DNA of 64,000 nucleotides from Warburgia ugandensis. Lineage: Eukaryota > Streptophyta > Magnoliopsida > Canellales > Canellaceae. Positions 24,671-40,743 of this stretch are shown here, one piece after another (within the stretch, counting starts at the first letter, position 1; each line of letters begins with the position of its first letter). Where the stretch lies: the NCBI GenBank assembly GCA_035236585.1, contig CP141127.1, forward strand, positions 73,823,495 to 73,887,494, written 5' to 3'. Below the pieces are notes generated by a model, which saw nothing but the letters and a program-made list of their open reading frames with translations, did no database searches and was not told where the DNA came from. Both the position numbers and the translations under genes were made by a program.

Positions 24671-27600
24671 ATGGTTCACTCTACTCATGGCCATACAACT
24701 TAGGAACCATAAGAATTAATAGTGAGAAAATGTATCCTATGTACACTAATACGAGAAATAGACTTATTAGATTTTTGTTGAAAATCCAAATGGCACCAAA
24801 GAAATGTAGAGCAGCTAACTTGGTAGAGACTTCCTCCCTTGGAGCAGAAGAAAATATCATGGTTCATAATGACACATTTGAGAATGTGATAGAACTTCTC
24901 TTGTAAAGGATCAAACAAAGGTTACATATTCCTAGGTAAGGAGGAGAGCTAAGGCCAATTGGAGATGACATAATTGGGCTAAGAGGCAACATGTTATTGA
25001 AGGAATTAAAAAATATAGCTCCAAAGTTTTCAAGAGAAGTAGTAGAAGTGGTTGAGACTTTGCTTTATGAAGTGGAGACAAATTTTAAGGCTATGAAAAT
25101 GCCAAAGGACACATAAGTACTACTAGTTACATTCATGGTGATTGGAGAGGCCCTACATTGGTGGCTCACTACTAAGAGAACCTACTTCAATGATATGGAA
25201 GTAGTAGATTGGGAAGACTTCAAAACATTCCTGATTGGTAAATACTTTCCACCCCATGTTAAGGAACAGAAGAAGTAGGAGTTTCCAAGATTGGTGCAAG
25301 CTATGATAGTGGAACAATACGACATCAAATTTGTTGAGGAGTTTTGCTCTAGAAGTGTGTCCACAGAATTGAGAGGTACACAAAAACTTATTAGAGGACT
25401 AAACTTCCACATCCACAACAAGAATTTGACAGCTCAGCTTTCCTCATTGTCGAAAGCTATGGAGTCGGGAACTATTTTGGAATAGGAGTATAGTGCTTCC
25501 AATCAGAGACACTGAGAAGTTTGGTGGGAAAAAGCTAGGATGGAAGGGGAGCAAACACATTGCACCAACAAAGTTTGCAAGGTTAAGGAAACCAACACCA
25601 TGAATCTTCAGTAAAATAGAGAAGGATGATGCCTTATGCCCAACTTTGCCAAAAGTCCCACCTTGGTAAGCTTCATTACTTCCAAGAACAATGATGCTTC
25701 ATTTGTGGTGATAAGGGTCATTTTCTAAGAGACTACCCAAAGAAAGGGAGAGATGAGCAACCAAAGATTGGATAGGGTTAGAGGAGCCAGAGGGTGTGTT
25801 TGCATTGACAACCAAATAGGAACGCACATCAAATGTCGTAGTTGAAGGTACCCTCCAAAATTTTGATAGATTTGCTCCTATGTTAATTGATCATGGTTCC
25901 ACACATTCATTGATATATATGACTCTGCATCATGAATGGAATGTACGAAAGACAAATTCGATATTTGATTAGAAGTTAGCACCCTAGTAAGAGAACTAAT
26001 TATAGCTCATGAATTCTTACAAGAGGTACTCGTACATGTGTCAGAACAAGAACATAATGCCAACCTAATACTATTGAACACATTGGATTCTGATGTCATC
26101 CTAGGTATGGATTGTCTTGTAGACCATGGGGTAGTGGTTGACTATAAGAAGAAAAGAGTCACACTCTGTAACCCTAGAGGGGAAACCATCACTTCTCAGG
26201 CAAGACTAGACATCTCAAGAGTGAGCATTACATCAGCACTAGAGGCATCGTGACTCATAGCTAAATGGTACCCTACTTAACTAGTAAGTATAATGATTTA
26301 GGAGGAATCATGATAGGAATTTAAGAGGTAGAAGTGGTAAGGGAATTCTAAGATGTCTTTCCAAAAGAATGGCTTGGGTTACCACTTAAAAAAGAGATGG
26401 AGTTCACTATCGAGCTACTACCACGAATAGCTCCAATCTCTAAGGTATCTTACCAAATGGCACCATTTGAACTTAAAGTGTTAAAGGTGTACTTACAAGA
26501 GTTAATGGATAAAGGGTTTATACAACCAAGTGTCTCACCATGGATAGCCCTTATGTTATTTGTTAAATAGAAAGACAAATCTATGAGGCCGTACATAAAC
26601 TATTGGTTGTTGAATGGGGTCATAGATAATAAGAGATACCCATTACAATGTATTGACCTATTCAAATAGTTATAGTTTGCCAAAGTGTTCTCAAAGATAA
26701 ATTCAAGGTCAAGCTATCATCTGCTACTGATAAGACATGAGGATATCCTAAATACCACATTCAGAACCACATATGGCCACTATGAATTCTTGATAATGCC
26801 TTTTGGACTAATAAATGCACCTATAGCTTTTATGAATTTGAAGAACCAAGTGTTTTTAGAATATCTTGATAAGTTCATCATTGTATTTGTTGATGATATC
26901 TTGGTATACTCTACTAGTAGGAAAGAACATTAGGAACACTTGAGAATCATGCTTAGCACCCTCCGAGCTCATAGAGTATGCAAAATTCTTGAAATGTAAG
27001 TTTTGGCTTGACGAAGTTTAGTTCCTTGGACATGTTCTAACGAAGAAGGTAGTATGGTTGATCCCAAGAAGATTGAAGTAATCACCAATTGGGAAAGGCT
27101 TAAGACTACATCAAAGATCCATTGTTTTCTCAGGTTAGTAGAGTACTACAGTAGATCCATTAAGGGATTCTCCTATATAGCACAGCTCATGACCCAACTA
27201 ACTATGAAGGAGAAAAGATTTGAATGGACCAATGAATGGAAAATATTTTTCAAGAGTTGAAGTGGAGACTCACCACAAGTACCTATTCTGACCTTACCAC
27301 TCGGTAGTGGAGGATTTCTAGTATACAACAATGCCTTAGGCAAGGGACTCATAGGCGTATTGATGCAACGTAGGAAAGTAATTGCACATGCATTAAGACA
27401 ATTAAAGAATTATGAGCTAAACTATCCTATACATGGTTTGGAGTTGGCTACTATGTTCTTTGCTTTGAGATCTTCAGAGATCATCTATACAATGAAAAGT
27501 TTGAAGTCTTCATAGATCATAAAAGCCTCAAGTACATTTTCTCCCAGAGCAACCTTAATATGAGCCAACAATGTTAGATGGAATAGCTAAAAGACAATGA

Positions 27601-28965
27601 CATCACCATCCAATAAGACGAATGCTGTGGCAAACACTCTTAGTAGAAAAATGAAAGGGAGAATAGAAAATATCATAATAATATCAAAATTTACAAATTG
27701 TATTTTGCATGCTCAAAAAGAGTCCAAAGAGACTAAGGGAATGAGCACCAAGGCTAGTTATACTACAAGTACAGATGGAGGTGTATAGTTTTAAGGGATA
27801 TTAGCAAGAGGCACACAATTCAAAATAGACCATAAATCTATGGGGCATGAAGATGTTTCAAGATTTAAAGAGATCAATGATTGTCTAACATGGAGTCTTA
27901 CATGTCAAAGAGTGAAAGCAAAACACCAGACACCAATAGGTTTATTGCAGACCTTAGAGTTGCTGAAATGGAAATGGTAACATATTACCATGGATTGTGT
28001 AGTGGGATAGCCTTGAACATCCAATGGGCATGACATGATTTGGGTAATGGTGGATAGACTAAGTTCTCACACTTCTTCACATTTAGCAAAAACAATGATT
28101 AGAGAGTTTGGCCAAGTTGTGTGTTAAGGAGATTGAGTTTACATAGAGTCATTTACCATCGTATCTGATATGGATAGCAGATTCACATTACATTTCTCGT
28201 AGGGTGTATGGGAAGGACTTGGTACCTCATAGAGATGTAGTACTTCTTCCCACATGTAGACCAATGACCGTCTAAGTGAACTATCAGGACCCTTGAAGAT
28301 GTACTCAGGGCTTGTACTTTAGAGTGGAAAAGTAATTGGGATTAATATCTTCCCTTGATAGAGTTAGCTTGTAATAGTTACCACTCTATCATTGGATCAA
28401 AAATTAAACAGAGAAGGTATAAATTATTCAAAAACAGTTACTGGCAACCCATGGCAGGGAAAAGTGCTAGGAGGACAAGAGGCCTACAGATATGGAGTTT
28501 GTAGTTGGGGACCATGTATTATTGAAGGTCCCTTCGACTAAGAGGGTGACAAGGTTTGGAATCAATGGAAAATTAAGTTTGAGACTTGTAAGACCATTTG
28601 AAATTCCAAAAATAATCAAACAAGTTACATACCAACTTACATTATCATCTTAGTTATCAAAGGTACATAAAGTATTCCAGGTTCCAATGCTGAGGAAATA
28701 CATTCATGATCCTACCCCTGTACTCAAGCAAGTAATTGAACTACAACCTAATTTGACTTTTACAAACAAGCCAATATAAATCCTAAATGGAAAGGAGGGA
28801 AAACTAAGAAATAAGACTGTCCCATTAGTTAAGATCTTATGGCAGCATCATTCGATAGAAGAATCCACTTGGGGGCACAAGGAGAAATGAGATAGAGGTT
28901 TCTTGAGTTATTTACTAAATTAACCTGAAATTTTGAGGACAAAATTTTTTGTTAGTAAAATAGAA
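24671..28965 (+). pseudogene. Gypsy internal region 1: gag-pol of a chromovirus, decayed
   Basis: Domains follow in the Ty3/gypsy order, with many stops and frameshifts. Gag lies at about 24960-25500 (ALHWW... and WEDFKTFLIGKYFPP), with a zinc knuckle at 25695-25736, CFICGDKGHFLRDY, whose fourth Cys is replaced by Tyr. Protease lies at about 25860-26250 (LIDHGSTHS where DSG-THS is usual, then ILGMDCL). Reverse transcriptase is at about 26395-26960 with FVDDILVYS near 26887. RNase H is at about 27240-27560 and integrase at about 27740-28470. A C-terminal chromodomain-like segment runs from about 28560 to 28890 (LSKVHKVF, MLRKYI, LRNKTVPLVKILW). The end segment is typical of plant chromoviruses of the Tekay/Del type. 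The copy cannot encode a working polyprotein. Confidence 0.88.
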
Positions 28966-31078
<2,113 letters not shown>

Positions 31079-34000
31079 GGAAGTGTGTCCCACAGAATTG
31101 AGAGCTAGATAGAAATTTGTTTGAAGACTAAACTTCTACATTAAGAGTATGACATTGACAGCTTAGCCTTTCTCATAGTCTATGGTAGTGGAGTTGGTAG
31201 TTATTGTGGAATGGGAGTATGGAGCTTCTAATAGAGATAATGATAAGTTTGGTGGACAAAAGCCAGGTTGGAAAGGGAGGAAGCACACTATACCAACAAA
31301 GTTTGCAAGGCCATGGATTTGTTTATGTGTAAATTGATCCCAGTTCCACAAATTCATTTATATCATATGACTTTTCATCATGTATGTAATGTACTAAACA
31401 TAAATTGGGCATTTGTTTAGAAGTCATCCCCTGGGTAGCAAAACTAGTTGCAGCACATGAATTTCTACAAGAGGTACTAGTATGTGTGTCAGAACAATAA
31501 CCTAGTGCTAACCTAATACTATGGAACTTGTCAAATTTTGACGTCATTCTGGGAATGGATTGGCTAGTAGACCATAGGTCAATGCTTGACTATAGGAAGA
31601 AATGAGTCACACTCTATAATGCTAGAGGGGAAACCATTACTTTTCAAAGAATATTAGACATCTCGGGAGTGAGCATTGTATTAGTATAGGCATCACAATT
31701 CATAGTTGGAGGATGCCCTACTTATCTAGCCAATATAGTGACACAAGAGTCAAGACAGGAGATTCAAGAGATAGAACTAGTACAAAAATTCCAAGATGGC
31801 TTTCTAGAAGAATTGCTTAGGTTACTACCAAAAAGAGAGATGAAGTTCACTATAGATTACTACCAGGAAAAGCTCTAGTCTCTAAGGCAACTTACTATAT
31901 AATACCAGTTGAACTAAAAGACCTGAAGGTGCAATTATTGGAGTTGATTAATCAAGAGCACCTATGTTATTTTGTCAAAAAGAAAGACAAACCTATCACA
32001 TTGTGCATAGACTATCGATTGTTAGATGGAGTCAGAGTTAAGAACAATAACCATTACCATGTATTTACGACTTATTCAATCAGTTACAATCTACCAAAGT
32101 GTTCTCAAAGAGAGATTTGAGAAATGCTATCGTCAACTGAGGATAAGAGATGAGGATATCCCAACGATAGCATTTAGAACTAGGTATTGTCACTATGAAT
32201 ATGATTTGGACCAACCTATGCACATACAACTTTTATGGATTTGATGAACCGAGTGTTCTCTGAATATCTTGACAAGTTCATCATTGTATTTGGCGATGAT
32301 ATCCCATTATACTCTAGTAGTAAAGAAGAACATTAGAAACACTTGAGAATTGTGTTGAACACCCTCTAGGCTCATAAACTATATGGGAAATTCTCAAAGT
32401 GTGAATTTTGGCTTGACAGAGTTTAGTACCTTGGGCATGTTATATTTGAAGAAGGTATTGTGGTTAATCCTAAGAAGATCGAACCAATCACCAATTGTGA
32501 AAGAACAGAGATTGTATTAGAGATCCATAGTTTTCTCAAGTTAGCTAATTATAGGAAATTTATTAAGGGATTCTCTAGCATGACACAACCCATGACCTAG
32601 ATTTAGTAGGCTGATGAATGTTAACGGAGCTTTCAAGAGTTGAAGAGAAAACTAACCACAACACCTATTTTGACCTTATCACTTGGTCGTAGAGTATTCG
32701 TAGTATGCAATGACACCTTAGGCAAGAGACTCAAATGCATATTGATCAACATGGGAGAGTAATCACACACGCATCAAGATAGTTAAAGAATTAGGAGCCA
32801 TCCCACATATGATTGAAGTTGACAACTATGGTCTTTGCATTGAAGATTTGGAGACATTATCTGTACTGCACAAAGTTTGAAGTCTTTACAGATCATAAAA
32901 GCCTCAAGTACATTTTCTCCTAAAGCGACCTTAATATGAGGCAATGACATTGGATAGAATACCTAAAATACTATGACTTAACCATCCAATACCACTTTGG
33001 TAAGGCTAATATCATGGCTAATACTCTCAGTAGAAAGATGAAATGGTAGAATCGCAAATGTCACAATAAGATCAACCTTCATAGATTGTATTTTGCAAGC
33101 TCAAAAAGAGTGTAAAGAGACTGAGGGAATAAGCACCAAGGCTGGTTTTATTGTAAGTACAAATGGAGGTGTATTGTTTCAAGGGAGATTAGTAGTGACA
33201 GCAGTCATTGGACTGAGACATGGCTTACTAGAGGAGGCACACAATTCTAAATACACCATACATCCAAATGGCACAAAGATGTATCAAGATTTAAAGAGAA
33301 ACTTTTGGTGGGAGGGTATGAAGTGAGACCTTGGTGATTGCATGGCAAGGTGTTACATGTTAGAGTGTGAAAACAAAACATCAAAGGCCCACATGTTTAT
33401 TGTAGACCTTAGAGCTGCTAGAATGGAATGGGAACATATTACCATGGACTTTGTAGGGGTACTTGCCCAAACATCCAATGGGCATGACACAATTTGGGTA
33501 ATAATAGATAGAATATGTCTGCACATTCATCCCATTCGGCGAAAGCATTCACTAGAGAACTTGGTCAAGTTGTATATTGAGGAGATTGTGAGTTTACATG
33601 GAGTGATATTGATCATCATATTTGATTGAGATATCATATTCACATTGCATTTCTAGTGGGGTGTATAGGAAGGATTGGTGTACTACACTCATATTTAATG
33701 CTGCTTTCCACCCACAGACCGATGGACAGTCTAAGCAAACTATGTAGACGCTTGAAGATAAATTTTGGTCTTGCACTTAAGAGTGGAAAGGTAACTACAA
33801 CAAACATCTTCCCTTGATAGAGTATGCATGTAATAATAGTTATGACGTTAGCATTAACATGGAACTGTACAAGGCATTGCATAGTAGACCTTGTCAAACA
33901 CTGATTTATTTGAGAGATATTGTTGAACAATAGTTTGTGAAGTCAAAGTTGATCGAACATTGTGAAAAGAAGGTATGAGTTATTCAAAAATGATTACTGA

Positions 34001-34526
34001 TAGTCCATAGCAAGCAAAAGAGATATGTTAACAAGAGGCATGGAGATCTGGAGTTTGTATTTAAGGACCATGCATTCTTGAAGGTCTCATCGACTAAGGG
34101 GGTGATGAGGTTTAGAATCAATAACAAATTAAGTCTGAGGTTTGTAGGACCTTTTGAAATTCTGTAGAGAATTAGATAGGTGGCATACTGACTCACACTA
34201 TCACTTCAATTATCAAAGGTACATAAAGCATTCCATGCATCAAAGCTTAGGAAATACATTCTCAATCCTACACATGTACTCAAGAAAGAACCAATTGAAC
34301 TACAACCTGATTTGACTTTTATCACCTAGTTAGTAGGGATCCAAGATTAGAAAGAGAAGACTTTAAGAAACAATACTATCTCATTAGTCAAGGTCTTATG
34401 AAAATATTATTCAATTGAAGAAGCCACTTGAGGTGTAGAAAGCAACATGAGAAAGAAGTTTCTTAAGTTGTTTACTAAATTACACTAAAATTTTGAGAAT
34501 GGAACTCTTTTTTAAGGAGAGTAGAA
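31079..34526 (+). pseudogene. Gypsy internal region 2: 5'-deleted gag-pol, decayed
   Basis: A second copy of the same chromovirus interior, starting in mid-gag at 31079. The protease region is at about 31320-31690 (IDPSSTNSFIS at the active site, then VILGMDWL). Reverse transcriptase lies at about 31830-32460; its catalytic segment reads FGDDIPLYS near 32288, against FVDD in copy 1. RNase H is at about 32620-32950 and integrase at about 33090-34000 (EAHNSKYTIHP, WWEGMK, ITMDFVGV, DTIWVIIDR). The chromodomain-like C-terminus is at about 34200-34450. The integrase reading frame is longer and better preserved than in copy 1 (33342-33629 open). It is followed by a purine-rich AAGGAGAG tract before LTR 3. 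It is non-functional. Confidence 0.86.
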
Positions 34527-36285
34527 TGTTATTTTTCTTTTGCAAAAGTTATCACCAGAAGTAAGCTAGCTCAACTAATTGTGGAGTGAGTGCTAATGAC
34601 TTAAGTCTAGAGTTCAAATTCCCAAAGTGATAAATTAAGTAACTTTTTAGAGAAAACATTATCCATGAGCTAGTGGACATCTGAGTACAATGAACTCACC
34701 TAGTTTGGACATCCACTCCTAGTTAGGAAACTAAGATAAAATCAGAATAAGAAGAGAATAAAAGAGATGAAGAAAAATTTGGAGAATTTTGAGAAATCAA
34801 TAAAGTCAATCTAGGATTGTGATCTAGAGTATAATGAGATGGAATACAAGGATAGGAAAGAATACAATAAAGATCTATGGAGGATAAGATAGGAAGGAAA
34901 TTAAGATACAAAATATTGACTAGAATAATATCAAGATCTAGGATAGTGAAGGATTGGAAAAAAGAGCAATGGAATATAATTAAGATAACACAAATTAGTA
35001 AAGCGGAACAAACCCCAATTGGTAACTAGTCAAGATGTCCCATATAGAGTGTAGGAGGTCTTGGCTAGGTAGAGAGAGAGAGAGAGAGAGAGAGAGACTG
35101 CTTCATGAGCTTCTTTTTCTTGTCAGACACTGCATTTTTTGAGAAAAAGAATGTAGATGAATTGTTTCACCAACATGATAGGGGATTGTGGTGAAATTGC
35201 CTAAATTAGCTTGAATTCTAACAAGTGTCAAGGTTTATACATTCTTTTGATCTATGAAAGTACTAGGATGTGTGATGTTTTAGTCTATCATCGAATTGTT
35301 TTGTATTATCAAGTTCTATTATCTGGTGAATCATTTGAGCATGTTTAGTATTATTTTGTATATATGCTTAGGCTTAGAGTAAATCTCCAATCTCTTGAAT
35401 GAGATTAGTAAATGATATATGGATATATGGGTTGCATCACTTTTATGGGTTGATTTCAATTTTTTTTCCTCTAAGACACAGGCATTAGTGCATGGCACAT
35501 ATTATTGGCATGTAAAAATGGTTTGGGACTGTTTGGTCATCAAGGGTGTAATGGTGCATACTCATAGTGTGGGGAGGATTAAAGGTTTGCTATCATTTGT
35601 GACAGGGAAAAATGCCTAATTATACAGGTTTTAGCATGCTTTTCAACAAATTGCTTTCGATGATATGGGATGCCTACTTCTAGCCATCTATTTTGTCCTT
35701 CTTGAACCTTAATTTAAGCATGATTATCATTATATTAGTTTTTATGGAGGGTGCATGAGGCTGCTAAGGTTGGACAAAATTTTGGTTTTTGTTTCACCTT
35801 AGAGAAGCACATATTTTATAGATTATTTAAAACTATAAAATCCAACCATTGATATTTTGAAAGAGGCGCACAATTTTGGAGTGGCTCAGGTTGATTTTGA
35901 TAATTGATTCCTCTAATAGTAGCACACATCTACAAGTTTACAAGAGACTGATTTGATCACCTTGTTAATCTTTGCATGATGCAGCCCTATGAAATATTTT
36001 AAGCATAATCTTATTGTTGATTTCTATGAAGGTGTTGGAAGTTTACTCTCGATTACAGATCTAAATATTTGAATGGATATTCCCTAGTGCTTGGCTTTTT
36101 CTCTTGCATCTTTCATACATTATTTGGCCATTGATTTTCCATTAGTATTTGGTGCCTACTAGATAAATATCATCTACTAATCTTTTCATTTGATTTAAAT
36201 GAATTCCAAGTGGATGGTCGGTTTGAGCTTATACTGTTCAATTGTTATTTTCTTGCAAAAATGAACATTTTCCATCATCTAATAC
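34527..36285 (+). mobile_element. LTR 3 of the gypsy array, 3' end lost
   Basis: It begins TGTTATTTTTC at 34527 after the AAGGAGAG tract. A small deletion at the start separates it from LTRs 1 and 2. It aligns with them through the GTAAGCTAGCTC block, the (GA)n site (35071-35097) and the CATCATCTA segment near 36275, where similarity fades. No intact CA end or target duplication for the whole array could be found. Confidence 0.75.
35071..35097. repeat. (GA)n microsatellite in LTR 3
   Basis: About 13 units, the shortest of the three copies at this LTR position. Confidence 0.95.
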
Positions 36286-36534
36286 TCCAGGACTCTGTCT
36301 AGCTAAGCCCTAGCTTTCGATGATTTGACCCATCCATTTTATTTTGTTCCTAATTCACTAAACAACAAAATTAATGATGTTGAATCATTTTAACAATGCT
36401 ATTTTAAGTTATTAAATTATAGGCATTCCATTTTTGACTAACAAAACTAATAGCTAGAACCATCCAATGGTCATGAGTTTTTGTAGGTAGCCTAAAGGAC
36501 GAAGGTTGAACAAGTAGGGTCTTGAAGTCAGTTT

Positions 36535-37004
36535 GGAAATGTAGCATCCTAGGTTTTACACATCACATAATTTCAAAATTTTCAAAAGTCAAGATCCCTG
36601 GTTAAAATTTTTAATTTAAAAATCAACCAAAAACAATCATTTTAAATGAAAAGCACTCATTTCAAAATCCTAAAAGTCATACCACTCACAAAAGCATGGA
36701 TTTAACAGTGAAACGATTTTTTCATTTATACCAAAAATCTGGCAAAGCCTCCTCTTCTTTTAGACCAATGCATGTGATGCCACAAACACTTGATAAACAC
36801 AACACACTTAATATATAATTTAGGAGACTGTCTCCATACCCATACATCCCAATCATTTGTGGATTTCAATAAAATCACATACATTAGTAAAGTACAAATT
36901 ATAAGAAATAATGGCATTGTCCAAAGTCTATTGATCCACATCTAACATAAATAGATCCATACATCATAGTCACAAAAGTGTAATTCATGTGTGTGTGTGT
37001 AAAT

Positions 37005-37091
<87 letters not shown>

Positions 37092-40000
37092 ATCTATATT
37101 ATTCAAATATAAAGTTTAACAAACCACATATGACTATAAGATCTCCTCAATACTCAACAAGAAGCAGCCTATGCCTCAACTACTTTTGGTATGTTTTCCT
37201 TTCCCACTATCTCTCTCAATATTTGAGGCATTGCAAAACATCACAATGCCTCAACAAGCTATGCTAGAGTAGGTGACGACAATAATAATGATTTTATACA
37301 CATTTAATATATATATATATAATGACTAATTTAATTATTAAATCTCAAGGCATGTCATCAACAACCAACCAAATGACATGCAAATCAAGGTAACAAAACT
37401 CATGTAACTATAGAAAACATGGTAATGCGATCATAACATTTGCGCATCTCCAAAGATATGCTGAGTACACAAAGCTCTAAGGCTCATAAATATGCCAAAA
37501 TCACATCAAAATAGAGTGTCAAAAGCTCAGGAATATCTCAATGGATAAGCATGTCATCAATAGGGGCACCCTCACCCTTAAGTCCCAGAAGTGTCCCCTA
37601 CACTCAAATCACTAGTCATGAGTACTCATACCTCTTCTCTACGCATTGTCATGTCATGGTTTTGTAGGGGTCTATCCATACTGGTGCACTCACTGCACTA
37701 TATGGAAAACAGAGAATAACCATGTGGATCACCATGATATAGTTGTAACCAACTCTTGGCTCTACCAATTTTCGTTCCCCATTAACACCAAAACAGAAGT
37801 CTAATCATCCATACCGCATGAGTGAGGATCAGAGCCGTAATGTGTACTACCCATGATACCACTCTCTGTGATGTTTATCACTCTATGAAATGGTGTTTAT
37901 CATCTCACAAAGTCAAAGGGCAAGTGGCTAGCCCAAACCCCTTCAACATAGTGTCTACTAGGTAGAAACACCTATTAAAATTCATAAAATCATGAAAACC
38001 ACACATCTCATGATTGATAAAATGGATATAAAATCCTCTAATGAAATAATGAAAACTAAGAGCACTTGTGTCTTGCCATCCCAAGACATTATCCCTCATC
38101 TTAAGGTTAGCCTCTTAAGGGCTAGTTAACAAGCTTCCAAGTAAAAATTAGGAGTACTTGTGACTTGCCATCCCAAGGCACAGCCACTCATCTTGGGGTT
38201 AGCCTCTGAAAGATCAGCCACCAAGTCCCCACCACCAAATTAATGAAAAAATAAGAGATAGAAACAGGGTGTCCACATGACTCAATATGCAATAGTAAAT
38301 ATAATCACTATTTAATGACTTCAGAGGTCATGGAAGAATACTAAAAGCATGTAACATCATTATCACTTATAAAATGTGACTAAATCAAAGTCAAATCATG
38401 CATCCGTGGGAAAATGATAATAAATAAAATCATGTGTATGTGCATTACTCACAGACAAAATCGATATCTCAACAGGAACCATGATATAAAAATACATACA
38501 TGGCATTCATTTATATATATTGAACCAAGGCAATGAATATCAATAATTTAAAAATAGAAATAATATCCATTATTAATTATCATCTCCTACTTCAGACGAA
38601 GAACTACTCATCTGTACCTCATAGGCCACCATTAGACTCCACTCTAGGATTGGTTAGCATTAATCTCACTACTTGAATACACGTCCCATCTTGCTCTAAT
38701 TTAGAATCCAAATTATTCATCTAAGTTGGATTCTTATTTGCAAAACAAAGATTATGTTTCCAGATCTTAATTGTCTTCCAACACAATCCAAAGGTTCATA
38801 GCCTTGAAATTTCAAGTTGGGCCTACCCAGATTTGTTGATAATATTGTTCACACTAAATTGAGCTCACCAATAACTACTAAATTCAATTCTTACTCTAGT
38901 TATAATGCATTTTAGAGTTATTATACTCATAACGGGTTAATTCTAGGTGAGTTCTCATTTAACCAACTAATCAGGTACATTTATATGTAAATCATACTTA
39001 ATTTTAGCTAATTATCACCAAATTAAAGGAATTAAGTGATTAGGTTGATGATCCTACCTTGCATGGGTCAATCTGAGTAATATCTAGCTATTTGTGTCCT
39101 AGATCGTCAATTGATTGCCTCCAATGTGCTTAATTTCTACTATCTATAGTGATCTAGCTCTGATCGTCCACCCGATTATCTTAGATCTAAGAATATGATA
39201 GTAAATTTTGTTAAACAATTTCAATGAATGATCCAAATTGTGTAGATTGTCAAATTTAATCCAATTTCATACATGTATCCTCGTTGATCTCATTTATTGA
39301 TCAAGATCACCTCAAAATACTCTAGATCAAATATCCCAAATATGAATCTTGATCTATGCATCATAAGTATCTTAATGAACTATTCAAATTGCAAAATAGG
39401 GTTGGGTTGGTGACAAATTAGATGATCTGGTGTTTGATTAATGGTTTAATTGTGATCAAATGTCAGATCTTCTCTGATCAACAAATGGAAAGGTGGGTCT
39501 TGTTCCCTTCATTGCAAGGATCTCGATGACTATCTTGGATCTATGAGAGCCTTCTTAGATTGGTCAGTTGAAGAGATCAAGATTTAAGGCTTAAGGGTGG
39601 GTACTGGTAGTGGGGCCTACTCGTGCCAACTCAGTAGAGGGAGAGAGTGTGTGGGGAGGGTTCTTAGTTCGTGGGCCTACTCTGACAGGTGTGTCAGCTT
39701 GCCTGCATCAGGGGCAAGGAAGGGGTGGTGGAAATGAAGAGCAAGGGGAGATAAAAGTGGGACCTATGTGGCCTGTGCAATTGGCTTCTATGAACAAGTG
39801 TGTAGGTCCAATTGTACTACAGGGAAACTCAATAGAGGAGGAGAGGGAAAAGGGATCCGGCGAGGCCAATCAATATGGTAGTGTGTTAGCTGGCTCTGTC
39901 AAAGTGAAAGCAAATGTGGAAATAGATAATAGGCGTCGACAAGGCTAGAAGTGGAAAATAGGAAGGGGAGGGGTTTTGTCCTACATTGCCATAAAGGAAA

Positions 40001-40743
40001 GAGATGTAGAGGGGGAAGAAGGGTTTCTTGGCCTTGGTGTGTTGCAATGCAAGTGGGTTAGTTTGTGCAGGGGAAAGAGGGAAATGATTGGGGAAATGGG
40101 TGCATGGTGGTGCTGAAGAAGAGGGTTTCGGCGTGGGGATCGATCGAGGTGAAACTCACCGATGGGGAATCCAATCGGAAGGCCTATCAATGTTGGCGAT
40201 TTGGGTTTTCTGGATCTCAGTCAGTGCAGGAGAAGGAAGGGAGGGAGAGGCCAGCGGTGGAGGTTGCGTTGTGTCGGTGAATGGAGGGGAGATTGATAGT
40301 GGAGGTAGAAGCTGTATTTTCCCATCTTTGGCGTCCCCCATTTTGATGCGTTTTGGGTCATTGCCTAACACATGAAAGCGGGGCGATGTATGGTGGCTAA
40401 ACTAGCTATGCGTTGAGCGTACTTCATACATGGTGTGCCCTTCTGCAAGGTCACATCCAAACATGTGTGGAGTGTGTTATTATCAATTTTGGCCCCTCTT
40501 AAATTAGCAAATTTTTTAATTTTTTTTTCTCCGATCTCTGTTTCATACAAAATTTGTATTGTTGGAATCTTATCTATGCGCATACTTCATTTGTAATAGT
40601 TTCAAGTCCAAATTTTGAGTTTTCAAAAGGGTCACATCCATGAAATTCAAATATTTCACGAAATTTAATTCTTAATTTTTATTTCAATTAATATAATATA
40701 AACACATAAAAAATGATTCAAAATTGAGAGTTGTTATAGGAAA
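36535..40743. mobile_element. Solo-LTR-like insertion (4199 bp) with GGAAA target duplication
   Basis: The insertion spans 36540-40738, from TGTAGCATCCTAGG to GAGTTGTTATA. It is flanked by identical 5-base duplications GGAAA at 36535-36539 and 40739-40743. It resembles the 57410-60677 insertion. Both have a CAAAGCCTCC/CAAAGTCTACC motif near the left end, then a GACTNNGTCTCC block. Both have a GC-richer stretch (39600-40380 here), then a segment on the pattern CTTCATTTG...AGT(C)CAAAATTTT, and a CAAAATTGA-GGTTGTTA end. No coding relic lies inside. It contains the inverted (TG)n/(AC)n microsatellites at 36989-37091. Solo LTR of a long-LTR gypsy element is the best reading. The last base pair (TA instead of CA) has mutated. 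Confidence 0.75.
36989..37091. repeat. (TG)n and (AC)n microsatellites in inverted arrangement
   Basis: A (GT)6 tract at about 36989-37000 is followed after AAATAA by about 42 AC units at 37007-37091. The two tracts are reverse complements and could pair in single-stranded DNA. It lies inside the solo LTR at 36540-40738. Confidence 0.95.

Noticed and set aside
36899..37093. Cys-Val repeat frame
   Set aside because: It is a translation of the (AC)n tract.
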